IMG/VR virus record: IMGVR_UViG_3300020197_000129
Span: 1 to 26,769 of that record
Reading direction: 5' to 3' (one strand)
Source: a virus
DNA: 26,769 nt
Position numbers and translations under genes: made by a program. Under the pieces are notes generated by a model. That model had not been told where the DNA came from. It saw only the letters and a program-made list of their open reading frames with translations, and did not search any database. Shown piece after piece: positions 8,375 through 15,612 of the stretch; the first letter of the stretch is position 1; each line of letters opens with the position of its first letter.

Positions 8375-9157
8375 ATGGACATTTCAGTCATCAAATCAAG
8401 ATTGTCGGCTCTACAGAATCCACGTGGAGGACAAAAGAAAGACCTCACCCAAACTATTTGGAGGCCAACCGTGGGTAAACACTCGGTACGCATTGTACCT
8501 TCTGTGTTTAATAAACAGAATCCTTTTAAAGAAGTTTATATGCACTATGGTATCAATAATAGATCCATGATGGCATTAACTAACTTTGGTGAAAAAGATC
8601 CTATTGTTGAATTTGCACAAGGGCTTCGTAAGTCTAGTGAAAGAGACAATTGGCAACTAGCTAAGAAGCTTGAACCAAAAATGCGTGTATTCGCTCCTGT
8701 AATTGTACGTGGAGAAGAAGACAAAGGGGTGCGCCTTTGGGAGTTCGGTAAGCAAGTCTATATGGACTTACTTTGTATTGCTGAAGACGAAGATGTAGGA
8801 GACTACACAGATCCTATTCAAGGTCGTGATATTACAGTTGAAACTGCTGGGAAAGAAACCACAGGCCTTATGTATAACACATCTACTGTACGTGTTAGAA
8901 CTAAGTCAACGCCTCTATCAGAAGATGGTGACAAAGTAAAACAGTGGTTAGAGAATCAGCCTGATCCTTTAACACAGTTTAAGAGATACACTTATGATGA
9001 AATGAAAGAAGCGCTTCTAAAACACCTGAATCCAGAAGAAGACATCAAAGAACAAGCAGATCAAGTTGTTTCTAAACAGCCTGAAACAGGTCAATATACC
9101 TTGAGCACTAGTAAGCCTAGTATTGACTCTTCTATTGATGATTTATTTGATTTTTAA
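8375..9157 (+). CDS. 32: Single-stranded DNA-binding protein, gp32 type
   Basis: The 260-residue protein has the layout of T4 gp32: a basic N-terminal arm (MDISVIKSRLSALQNPRGGQKK), a central OB-fold region with WRPTVGKHSVRIVP at about 28-42 and FGKQVYMDLL at about 125-135, and an acidic C-terminal tail ending SSIDDLFDF, which in the family recruits replication partners. It would coat single-stranded DNA at the fork and during recombination. The T4 protein's zinc site (one His and three Cys) is missing: the matching region (residues about 55-120) has no cysteine, and the only Cys is in LLCIAED, so the core must be held without zinc. The gene is flanked by terminator-like hairpins on both sides, so it may be transcribed on its own at high level. 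UvsX, RNase H and helicase genes follow. Confidence 0.9.
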   Translation: MDISVIKSRLSALQNPRGGQKKDLTQTIWRPTVGKHSVRIVPSVFNKQNPFKEVYMHYGINNRSMMALTNFGEKDPIVEFAQGLRKSSERDNWQLAKKLEPKMRVFAPVIVRGEEDKGVRLWEFGKQVYMDLLCIAEDEDVGDYTDPIQGRDITVETAGKETTGLMYNTSTVRVRTKSTPLSEDGDKVKQWLENQPDPLTQFKRYTYDEMKEALLKHLNPEEDIKEQADQVVSKQPETGQYTLSTSKPSIDSSIDDLFDF

Positions 9158-9162
9158 TAACT

Positions 9163-9190
9163 AACCTCTGGTCTGTAAAATCAGGGTTTT
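9163..9190 (+). terminator. Candidate weak terminator after gp32
   Basis: AACC-T-CTGGT (9163-9172) pairs with ATCAGGGTT (9180-9188) with one bulged T and one G-T wobble, loop CTGTAAA, followed by a short T stretch (9187-9190) and AT-rich sequence. Less convincing than the hairpin at 8283, but well placed 6 bases after the gp32 stop. Confidence 0.5.
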
Positions 9191-9208
9191 ATAATATAAC
9201 AGTTTTGT

Positions 9209-10279
9209 ATGGCAAAAGCAAAAGAATCGCTTAATAGTACTATATTTAGTGCAATAAAAGGCACAGCAGACATAGAGAAGTTTAAGAAAGGCAAAAACTT
9301 ATCTGCTGGAGTAGTTTTCAAAGAACAGAGTTGGATACCACTTTCAAAAGCATTTCAAGATACGCTACAAATACCAGGAATTCCAATTGGTCACATTACA
9401 TTATTAAGAGGGCACTCTGATACTGGTAAAACTACAGCACTACTTGAAGCCGCAGTTAGTGCACAGAAGCTAGGGATACTACCTGTGTTTATTATCACAG
9501 AGATGAAGTGGGATTGGACACATGCTCGTGAAATGGGCTTTCAATTTGAAGAGGTAGCAGACTCTGCGACAGGAGAAGTTATAGACTATAAAGGCTTCTT
9601 CTTATATATTGATCGTGAAAGGTTAGAGTGTATTGAAGACGTGGCAGGCTTTATTGCTGATATTCTTGATGAACAGAAGAGAGGAACTCTTCCTTACAAC
9701 ATTTGTTTCTTCTGGGATTCTGTAGGGTCAATTCCTTGTAGAATGTCAATAGAGAAAAGTACTAATAATAACGAATGGAATGCAGGCGCGATGTCTCAAC
9801 AGTTCGGTAACTTTATTGATCAAAGGATTATATTATCACGTAAAGCATCGCAGCCCTATACTAATACATTAGTAGCCGTTAATAAGGTGTGGGTAGCTAA
9901 GCCTGATTCACCAATGAGCCAACCTACACTTAATAACAAAGGAGGTAATACTATGTACTTTGACTCGTCTTTAGTTATCACATTTGGCAACATTGCTAGA
10001 GCAGGTACTAACAAAATCAAAGCTACCAAGAACGGTAAAGAAATAGAGTTCGCTAAAAGAACTAGAATTAGCTGTGATAAGAATCACGTAACTGGTGTTA
10101 CAGCTGTTAATAAAGTTATTATGACTGTGCATGGATTTATCAATGATGATAAAAAGGAGCTTGATAACTATAAGAAAGAGTACTCTGATCAGTGGATGAA
10201 AGTTCTTGGATCAACATCATTCGACATAGTTGAAGAAGAAACCGTTTTATCACCAGATATATTTGACACAGCAGATTAA
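9209..10279 (+). CDS. uvsX: UvsX/RecA-type recombinase
   Basis: The 356-residue protein is a RecA-family recombinase that forms filaments on single-stranded DNA and drives strand exchange and recombination-dependent replication. Walker A is GHSDTGKT at 68-75, the catalytic Glu98 lies in IITEMKWDW at the place of RecA Glu96, and the Walker B strand is ICFFWDSVGS with Asp170. A DNA-binding loop-2-like segment follows (LNNKGGNTMYFDSS, about 240-255). The length is close to T4 UvsX (about 390). It lies after gp32 and overlaps the nuclease gene by one base (TAATG), so the two are likely translationally coupled. The upstream gap has ACAGTTTTGTATG before the start and no Shine-Dalgarno. Confidence 0.92.
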   Translation: MAKAKESLNSTIFSAIKGTADIEKFKKGKNLSAGVVFKEQSWIPLSKAFQDTLQIPGIPIGHITLLRGHSDTGKTTALLEAAVSAQKLGILPVFIITEMKWDWTHAREMGFQFEEVADSATGEVIDYKGFFLYIDRERLECIEDVAGFIADILDEQKRGTLPYNICFFWDSVGSIPCRMSIEKSTNNNEWNAGAMSQQFGNFIDQRIILSRKASQPYTNTLVAVNKVWVAKPDSPMSQPTLNNKGGNTMYFDSSLVITFGNIARAGTNKIKATKNGKEIEFAKRTRISCDKNHVTGVTAVNKVIMTVHGFINDDKKELDNYKKEYSDQWMKVLGSTSFDIVEEETVLSPDIFDTAD

Positions 10280-11289
10280 TGAATCCAGAATATAAAAAAA
10301 TATTTGACTCTTTAAAAGAGGAGAAGACCATAGATTCAGTAGATAGCAGAGTACTATTAATAGATGGCCTAAACACCTTCTTAAGAGCATTCGCTGCTAT
10401 TGGTTGGGTAGATAAAAATCTATCACATATTGGTGGCTTAACAGGTTTTCTTAGATCGTTAGGCTATGTAATTAAATTAGTTAGACCAACTAGAGTGATA
10501 ATAGTGTTTGATGGGCAAGGCTCATCTACAAATAAAAGGTATATTTACCCAGAATATAAAGCTAATCGTGGACTTAGTAGAGTAACTAATTGGGATTCAT
10601 TTGAATCACAGCAAGAAGAGTCTGATGCTATGACCGAGCAATTAGTTAGACTGATCTTCTATTTAAAGACATTACCAGTTGATCTATTGTCTATTGATAA
10701 GATAGAAGCAGATGATGTTATAGGTTACATTAGTCAACAGCTTAAAGGTGAAATTACTATCATGTCAAGTGATTGTGACTATCTACAACTAGTTTCTGAT
10801 AAAATCACAATCTATTCACCTACTAAGAAAAAATTTTATGATCATAACCTCGTAGTTACAGAGTACGGTATCAGTCCTAATAACTTTTTGACACAAAAGA
10901 TACTATTAGGTGATTCTGGAGATAATGTACCTGGTGTAAAGGGACTTGGTAGTAAAACTATGCTGAAACACTTTCCAGAATTATCTAAAGATATTGAAGT
11001 ATCTATAGATGATATTCTACAAAAGTGTGAAGGTAAACATAAAATATTAGAGTCTATTAAGAACTTCGAGTTTCAATTAAGGATTAATAAGAAGTTGATG
11101 GATTTAAAACACCCAAATATGTCAGAAGAAGTACTAGAGGAAATAAATAGTGTATTACTTAACCCAAATAAAGTTTATAATTCACAGAAATTTCTTACAT
11201 TATATCATGAAGATGAGTTAGGGAACTCAATTCAAAATGTACAAACGTGGTTATTTAATCATTTTCACAATTTGCAAAAGTATAAATAG
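10279..11289 (+). CDS. rnh: 5'-3' exonuclease / RNase H (flap endonuclease family)
   Basis: The 336-residue protein fits the FEN/T4 RNase H family, which removes RNA primers and flaps during lagging-strand synthesis. Metal-binding acidic residues are visible: LLIDGLN with Asp29, IIVFDG with Asp77, the EADD cluster at 143-146, and MSSDCDYLQL with Asp165 and Asp167. A helix-hairpin-helix segment follows, LLGDSGDNVPGVKGLGSKT (Asp212, Asp215), which in the family contacts the DNA duplex. Size is near that of T4 RNase H (305). The ATG shares its A with the UvsX stop codon, and the helicase starts 2 bases after its own stop, so the three genes form one unit. DNA polymerase in this phage (15613) lacks an attached 5'-3' exonuclease domain, so this protein probably supplies that activity. 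Confidence 0.9.
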   Translation: MNPEYKKIFDSLKEEKTIDSVDSRVLLIDGLNTFLRAFAAIGWVDKNLSHIGGLTGFLRSLGYVIKLVRPTRVIIVFDGQGSSTNKRYIYPEYKANRGLSRVTNWDSFESQQEESDAMTEQLVRLIFYLKTLPVDLLSIDKIEADDVIGYISQQLKGEITIMSSDCDYLQLVSDKITIYSPTKKKFYDHNLVVTEYGISPNNFLTQKILLGDSGDNVPGVKGLGSKTMLKHFPELSKDIEVSIDDILQKCEGKHKILESIKNFEFQLRINKKLMDLKHPNMSEEVLEEINSVLLNPNKVYNSQKFLTLYHEDELGNSIQNVQTWLFNHFHNLQKYK

Positions 11290-11291
11290 TT

Positions 11292-12677
11292 ATGTCGAAT
11301 TTAAACCAGTTACAGCAGTATGGTATCAGTTTTCAAGTTAAGGTACTATCTAGCTTACTAAAGCACAAAGAGTTTTTACAAAATATTAACGACATCTTAG
11401 ATACCGAGATGTTCGATAACCCAGCGCACAAATGGATAGTAGGTGAAATACTTCGTTACTATTACAAATATCATACTACACCATCAGTTGATGCACTACA
11501 GGTTGAAATTAGAAAGATAGAGAATGAAGTGTTGAAGGTGTCAGTAGTAGAACAGTTGAAAGAAGCGTTGAAAGCGTCTAATGATGACCGTGATTATGTA
11601 GAGCAAGAGTTTAGTAGCTTCTGTAAAAATCAACAAATCAAGAAAGCTATTTTGAATTCAGTAAGTCTGTTAGAAAAAGGCCAATATGATGATATTAAAT
11701 ATATGATGGACGCTGCCTTAAAAGCAGGTCAAGATAAGTCTATAGGCCACGAATACGAAAAAGATATTGAAACAAGGTATCGTGAAGAAGAGCGTGCCGC
11801 TATTCCTACAGCATGGCCACACGTAAATGAACTATTAATGGGAGGCCTTGGTGCTGGTGACTTTGGTATTATATTCGGAAATCCTGGAGGTGGCAAATCA
11901 TGGATGCTAATTAATATGGGAGCTATGGCAGTACAACACGGTTATACAGTTTGTCATTATACACTAGAATTATCTGAATATTATATAGGTAAAAGATATG
12001 ACTCCTTGTTTACCGGGATTGATGTACAAGCTGTACATAGACACAGAGCCGCCATTGAAGAAGCGGTGTCTAAGGTAAAAGGTAAGCTGATTATTAAAGA
12101 GTTTTCTATGGGAAAAACAACTATACATACCATTGAATCACACATTCAAAAGTGTAGAGATCTTGGGTACTCACCAGATCTAGTTATTGTTGATTATGTT
12201 GACCTATTGAAAAGTAAAATTAAATCAATAGATCCAAAAGATGCAATTGACGATGTTTACTCTGCTACTAAAGGTATGGCAAGAGATTTAAAAGTACCTA
12301 TCTGGACTGTGTCACAGGTAAATCGTGCAGGTGCTAAAGATGACGTAATCGAAGGTGACAAGGCAGCCGGGTCGTATAACAAGATGATGATAGCAGATTT
12401 TGCTATGTCATTATCAAGAAAAAGGCAAGATAAAATGAATGGTACAGGCCGTATTCATATTATGAAAAATCGATATGGCATGGATGGTATGACCTACGCT
12501 GCCAAGATCAGTACTAACAATGGGTCTATTGAGATTAATCCAGACAGCCTAGATGACGACGAATTAAACATAGAAACATCAACTCCAATTTCAGGCTCAA
12601 ATAAAGTATATAGTTCTAGTCTAGATCGTGATGAAAAGGCATATTTGGTATCCAAATTTTTTGAGCTCAATATCTAA
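11292..12677 (+). CDS. 41: Replicative DNA helicase, DnaB/gp41 type
   Basis: The 461-residue protein has an N-terminal helical domain (LLKHKEFLQNINDILDTEMF, quoted to its first 20 residues, typical of DnaB-like helicases) and a RecA-like ATPase domain. Walker A is GNPGGGKS at 196-203, preceded by MGGLGAGDFGIIFG. HYTLELSE supplies the catalytic-Glu strand, LVIVDYVDLLK the Walker B strand, and PIWTVSQVNRAG the sensor motif H4. It would be the hexameric helicase that unwinds the fork and works with a primase not present in this window. Start context is GTT-ATG directly after the stop of the nuclease gene. The C-terminal 50 residues are Asp/Ser-rich and probably flexible. Confidence 0.92.
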   Translation: MSNLNQLQQYGISFQVKVLSSLLKHKEFLQNINDILDTEMFDNPAHKWIVGEILRYYYKYHTTPSVDALQVEIRKIENEVLKVSVVEQLKEALKASNDDRDYVEQEFSSFCKNQQIKKAILNSVSLLEKGQYDDIKYMMDAALKAGQDKSIGHEYEKDIETRYREEERAAIPTAWPHVNELLMGGLGAGDFGIIFGNPGGGKSWMLINMGAMAVQHGYTVCHYTLELSEYYIGKRYDSLFTGIDVQAVHRHRAAIEEAVSKVKGKLIIKEFSMGKTTIHTIESHIQKCRDLGYSPDLVIVDYVDLLKSKIKSIDPKDAIDDVYSATKGMARDLKVPIWTVSQVNRAGAKDDVIEGDKAAGSYNKMMIADFAMSLSRKRQDKMNGTGRIHIMKNRYGMDGMTYAAKISTNNGSIEINPDSLDDDELNIETSTPISGSNKVYSSSLDRDEKAYLVSKFFELNI

Positions 12678-12692
12678 ATTGGCTGAAGGCAG

Positions 12693-12700
12693 ATATTTAT
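12693..12700 (+). promoter_or_regulatory. ATATTTAT octamer upstream of the 73-residue gene
   Basis: Exact copy, 20 bases before the ATG at 12721 and 15 bases after the helicase stop. Confidence 0.4.
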
Positions 12701-12720
12701 TAAAGAAAAAACGAACTTAT

Positions 12721-12942
12721 ATGAAATTCTTAATAGATCTATTAAAAAAGGCAATTAAAGGAGATAATTTCCGTATTAAAGCCAATCCTACAAAGTATAA
12801 CGACAAGATTGCTCAATTAAATACAACTTCAAATAATCAGTTTAATAGATTAACGACCTCTAATATTAATAAGATTCAAAAGACAAATAACTCTGTTTTG
12901 ACTCAAAATAGTTCTGTAGGGACTATACTCCCGGGTTCTTAA
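12721..12942 (+). CDS. Small hypothetical protein, 73 aa
   Basis: I choose the ATG at 12721 (MKFLIDLLKKAIKGDNF) because an ATATTTAT box lies just upstream; the longer open frame from 12628 overlaps the helicase C-terminus by 50 bases and its extra residues are a shadow. The N-terminal 15 residues form a short amphipathic, possibly membrane-associated helix. The rest is rich in Asn, Thr, Ser and Gln and likely disordered, ending in TILPGS. No family recognised. It lies between the helicase and the ribonucleotide reductase and reads like an accessory late gene or small structural peptide, but there is no direct evidence of role. Confidence 0.5.
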   Translation: MKFLIDLLKKAIKGDNFRIKANPTKYNDKIAQLNTTSNNQFNRLTTSNINKIQKTNNSVLTQNSSVGTILPGS

Positions 12943-13002
12943 TAGAATCTACTATCACTTAAGACTGAAAAAATAGGTTGTATTTTTTGCTAGAAGACTT
13001 AT

Positions 13003-13019
13003 TGGTCTCTTAGAGGCCA
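13003..13019 (+). other. Short strong hairpin upstream of the ribonucleotide reductase gene
   Basis: TGGTCTC (13003-13009) pairs with GAGGCCA (13013-13019), one G-T wobble, 3-base loop TTA. It has no U-run after it (ACTTTATT follows), so it is not a typical terminator. It lies 36 bases before the ATG and could be an RNA 5'-end or a regulatory structure. The rest of the 113-base gap is AT-rich with nothing else I can name. Confidence 0.4.
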
Positions 13020-13055
13020 CTTTATTATATAAACTATTTTAAAACAAAAAGAAAA

Positions 13056-14966
13056 ATGGAATTAAAGGACGTGCAAACCCCTTGGGGAGAAATTGGTTAT
13101 ATTACATTTAAAAGAACGTATGCAAGACGAATAAAAGAAGACGATTCTAATTCCAAGACAGAAGAGTTTTGGCAAGTTGTACAGCGTGAACTTGATGCTT
13201 CTGATAAGCAACTTAAAGTAGGTTTTACTGAAGAAGAGAAAAAAAGGTATGCTGAGATGAGACTCAATTTAAAGTTTTCTACAGCCGGCCGTTTTATGTG
13301 GCAGCTTGGCACTAAAACTGTAGATAAGCTAGGCCTTCCGTCACTACAAAACTGCGCATTTGTTACAGTTAATAATCCTATTAGACCTTTTACATGGGCA
13401 TTTGAAATGTTGATGCTAGGCTCAGGTGTCGGATACAATATTCAGAAGCACAATGTTTATCAACTACCTAAAGTAAAAGGAAAAGTAAAGATAGAACGTA
13501 AAGATGTAAAAGACGCTGATTTCATTGTGCCAGATACAAGAGAAGGTTGGGTAAAACTACTTGGTAAAGTATTGAAAGCCCACTTCTATTCTGGAGAAAG
13601 TTTTACATATTCCACGATGTTAATCAGATCTAAAGGAGCTACTATTAAAGGATTCGGTGGCACAGCATCTGGCCCAGAAGATCTTTGTTGGGGTATTAGT
13701 GAGATCAACAAGATATTAAATAGTCGTGCTAATAAGAAGCTAAGACCAATCGACTGCTTAGACATTATGAATATTATTGGTATGATAGTTGTAGCAGGAA
13801 ATGTTAGACGTTCTGCACAAATATCTATTGGTGATTATGATGATATTGAGTATTTAAAAGCCAAGCGTTGGGATTTCGGTTCTATTCCTAACTGGAGATC
13901 CATGAGTAATAACTCAATAGTAGCTCCAGAAAATACTAATGATTTACTTCCTGAATTCTGGGAAACTTATAATCAAGGTGAGCCTTATGGTCTTATAAAC
14001 TTAGAATTATCTAAAACAGTTGGTCGTACAGGTGAAACACAATATCCTGATCCAGAAGTAGAAGGATTCAATCCTTGTGCTGAGCAATCACTTTCTAATT
14101 TTGAAACATGTTGCCTAGCTGAGGTATATCTGCCTAATATTAATACATATGATGAGTTATTAGAAGCTATTACGTTTACATATCGTATGAACAAACACTC
14201 TCTTAATTTACATTGTTTTTTAAAAGAAACAGAAAATGTTGTTCATAAAAATATGAGAATGGGAATTGGCATGACAGGTATTTTACAAGCCACAGAAGAA
14301 CAACGTAGTTGGTTAAAAGATGCTTACGTTTGGCTTCGTGAGTATGACAAAAACTACTCAGCTAAGCACAAATTCCCAGTGAGTATTAAATTAACTACTG
14401 TCAAACCATCTGGCACCTTAAGTTTGTTAGCAGGCGTAACTCCAGGTGTGCATCCAAACCCAGCAGGCCCATATTATATTCGTCGTGTAAGAATATCATC
14501 ACAATCACCATTAGTAGATGTTTGCCGTCAACACGGTTACCACATTGAATACCAAATAAAGTTTGATGGTTCAGAAGATAAGTCTACAATGGTAATATCA
14601 TTCCCTTGTAAACTACCTCTAACTACACCTGTTGCTGCCGATTATGACTGGAAAACACAGATGGACATGGTATGTCGTATGCAAGCTGAGTGGAGTGACA
14701 ATTCTGTAAGTTGTACTGTATATTATAAAAAAGAAGACATAGAAGATATCAAGAAGTACTTAAAAGAGCACTTTAGACATAAAATGAAGACGGTATCATT
14801 TTTGTTGTATCATGGTCACGGTTTTGATCAAGCGCCGTACGAGACTATCACAGAAACACAGTATCTTGAAATGATAAAGAGTGTTAAACCAATTACGTCT
14901 GTTGAAGTAAAAGAATCAGAAATGGAACTTATTGAGTGTGAATATGGAAAATGCCCGGTTAAGTAA
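13056..14966 (+). CDS. nrdJ: Class II (adenosylcobalamin-dependent) ribonucleotide reductase, monomeric RTPR type
   Basis: The 636-residue protein would reduce ribonucleoside (tri)phosphates to deoxy forms using a cobalamin-derived radical, without oxygen or a small subunit. Expected residues are present: QNCAF with Cys100 (reducible pair with Cys352 or Cys353 in FETCCLAEV), the thiyl-radical site FNPCAEQSLSN with Asn339, Cys341 and Glu343, the conserved TVKPSGTLSLLAGVTPGVHP stretch, and a C-terminal shuttle pair CEYGKC (Cys628, Cys633). The Lactobacillus-type monomeric enzyme is about 740 residues, so this one is compact. T4 itself has a class I enzyme; class II versions occur in some marine phages, and cobalamin would have to come from the host or its surroundings. 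It stands alone in a unit of its own, with a hairpin before it. Confidence 0.92.
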   Translation: MELKDVQTPWGEIGYITFKRTYARRIKEDDSNSKTEEFWQVVQRELDASDKQLKVGFTEEEKKRYAEMRLNLKFSTAGRFMWQLGTKTVDKLGLPSLQNCAFVTVNNPIRPFTWAFEMLMLGSGVGYNIQKHNVYQLPKVKGKVKIERKDVKDADFIVPDTREGWVKLLGKVLKAHFYSGESFTYSTMLIRSKGATIKGFGGTASGPEDLCWGISEINKILNSRANKKLRPIDCLDIMNIIGMIVVAGNVRRSAQISIGDYDDIEYLKAKRWDFGSIPNWRSMSNNSIVAPENTNDLLPEFWETYNQGEPYGLINLELSKTVGRTGETQYPDPEVEGFNPCAEQSLSNFETCCLAEVYLPNINTYDELLEAITFTYRMNKHSLNLHCFLKETENVVHKNMRMGIGMTGILQATEEQRSWLKDAYVWLREYDKNYSAKHKFPVSIKLTTVKPSGTLSLLAGVTPGVHPNPAGPYYIRRVRISSQSPLVDVCRQHGYHIEYQIKFDGSEDKSTMVISFPCKLPLTTPVAADYDWKTQMDMVCRMQAEWSDNSVSCTVYYKKEDIEDIKKYLKEHFRHKMKTVSFLLYHGHGFDQAPYETITETQYLEMIKSVKPITSVEVKESEMELIECEYGKCPVK

Positions 14967-14978
14967 TAAAAAACGTTA

Positions 14979-14986
14979 ATATTTAT
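14979..14986 (+). promoter_or_regulatory. ATATTTAT octamer upstream of the frameshifted mini-gene
   Basis: Exact copy, 18 bases before the ATG at 15005 and 12 bases after the ribonucleotide reductase stop. It supports 15005 as a true gene start. Confidence 0.4.
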
Positions 14987-15004
14987 TATTGTAAAATTGG
15001 TAGA

Positions 15005-15198
15005 ATGGCCGAGTTCTTAATAATAAAAAAAAAGTAGTAGAAGGAATTCATTATTATATAGAAAATGATAGGGTCATTTTTACGGCCCTTTTTCATTTAC
15101 AGAGAGGTCAATGTTGTGGAAACGGATGCCGCCATTGTCCTTATGATCCTAAATATACAAAAGGTACTATAAACATTAATAAAAAATGTAGGAAATAG
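15005..15198 (+). CDS. CCGNGCRHCPY (DUF5522-like) mini-protein, split by a -1 frameshift at an A9 run
   Basis: Two pieces in different frames make one plausible protein. From ATG 15005 the frame reads MAEFLIIKKK and then TAG at 15035. In the -1 frame, from base 15034, codons run VVEGIHYYIENDRVIF… through QCCGNGCRHCPYDPKY to TAG at 15196-15198. That second frame has no ATG after its upstream stop at 15001. A -1 slip on A_AAA_AAG (15028-15034), read in the zero frame, joins them into a 64-residue product. The four-Cys-plus-His motif CCGNGCRHCPY preceded by FTxLFHLxRG is the signature I know from the DUF5522 family, small cysteine-rich proteins of unknown function common in Bacteroidota and probably metal-binding. 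Alternatives are transcription slippage, a single missing A in the assembly, a non-ATG start, or a decayed gene. Confidence 0.6.
15025..15037 (+). other. A9 run with A_AAA_AAG slippery heptamer abutting a stop codon
   Basis: Nine consecutive A (15025-15033) followed by GTAG. In the frame of ATG 15005 the codons are AAA-AAA-AAG-TAG, so the heptamer 15028-15034 is in register for -1 slippage. Runs of this length also cause transcription slippage. Confidence 0.65.
15070..15093 (+). terminator. Hairpin with U-run inside the CCGNGCRHCPY gene
   Basis: AGGGTC (15070-15075) pairs with GGCCCT (15084-15089), one G-T wobble, 8-base loop ATTTTTAC, followed by five T (15089-15093). It has the form of an intrinsic terminator, perhaps for the reductase transcript, yet it lies inside the second half of the frameshifted gene. 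It is about 35 bases past the slippery site, too far for a classical frameshift stimulator. Confidence 0.45.
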
Positions 15199-15204
15199 TT
15201 TTGT

Positions 15205-15212
15205 ATATTTAT
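15205..15212 (+). promoter_or_regulatory. ATATTTAT octamer, with a TAnnTTTG-like box beside it
   Basis: Exact copy, 13 bases before the ATG at 15226. Just upstream, TAGTTTTG (15196-15203) matches the Bacteroidota -7 consensus TAnnTTTG; no TTG at about -33 stands out. Confidence 0.4.
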
Positions 15213-15225
15213 CTAAAATCACATT

Positions 15226-15432
15226 ATGACATTTACTATTACTAGAGAACTTCTCTATCTTGTAGTGACAGTCTTACTTCTTTTAATGCAATTATGGCAG
15301 TCAAGAAGAGTCGACGTACTTAAAAGAGAGATTAAAGATCTTTGGGACCAAATTCATATTATTGCTATATCAGCTGGTAGTACACTACAAAAATTAGAAA
15401 AAAAGATCGATGGAAAACAAGACAAACAATGA
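15226..15432 (+). CDS. Small membrane-anchored coiled-coil protein
   Basis: The 68-residue protein has one hydrophobic segment near its N-terminus (LLYLVVTVLLLLMQLW, residues about 9-24) followed by a charged, helical tail with heptad-like spacing (VDVLKREIKDLWDQIHII, then LQKLEKKI). This is the architecture of a single-pass inner-membrane protein with its coiled coil in the cytoplasm, though I cannot fix the orientation. Phage proteins of this shape include spanin-like, holin-accessory and superinfection-exclusion proteins, but no family motif is visible and there is no endolysin gene beside it. It overlaps the next gene by 23 bases in another frame, so the two are probably co-expressed. Confidence 0.6.
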   Translation: MTFTITRELLYLVVTVLLLLMQLWQSRRVDVLKREIKDLWDQIHIIAISAGSTLQKLEKKIDGKQDKQ

Positions 15433-15604
15433 ACAGTCAAAAGGTCTTGGTGATACTATTGCTAAAATTACTCATGTAACAGGTATTGATATTATAGTAA
15501 AGAAGGTTACTAGTGCCGTAGGTAAAGAAGACTGCGGTTGTAATAAACGCCGTGAAAAGCTAAATGACCTATTTCCTTATAAGACTGAAGATAAAAAAGA
15601 CTAA
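15410..15604 (+). CDS. Small conserved phage protein with DCGCNKRREKLNDLFPY motif
   Basis: The 64-residue protein begins inside the 3' end of the preceding gene. Its C-terminal half has EDCGCNKRREKLNDLFPY (residues about 42-59), a motif I recognise from small proteins of Bacteroidota phages and prophages, with a preceding helix TGIDIIVKKVTSAVGK. The closely spaced Cys pair could bind metal or form a disulphide. Function is unknown. It is followed after 8 bases by the DNA polymerase gene, so this unit runs membrane protein, CGC protein, polymerase. Confidence 0.65.
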   Translation: MENKTNNEQSKGLGDTIAKITHVTGIDIIVKKVTSAVGKEDCGCNKRREKLNDLFPYKTEDKKD

Positions 15605-15612
15605 TCAAGTTT

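Noticed and set aside
11281-11288. TATAAATA, the T4 late promoter box, just before the helicase ATG
   Set aside because: It is made by the last codons and stop of the nuclease gene (Tyr-Lys-stop) and lies 3 bases from the ATG; in this AT-rich sequence one copy is not evidence.
12628-12720. Upstream extension of the 73-residue gene
   Set aside because: Overlaps the helicase end; the ATATTTAT box at 12693 points to ATG 12721.
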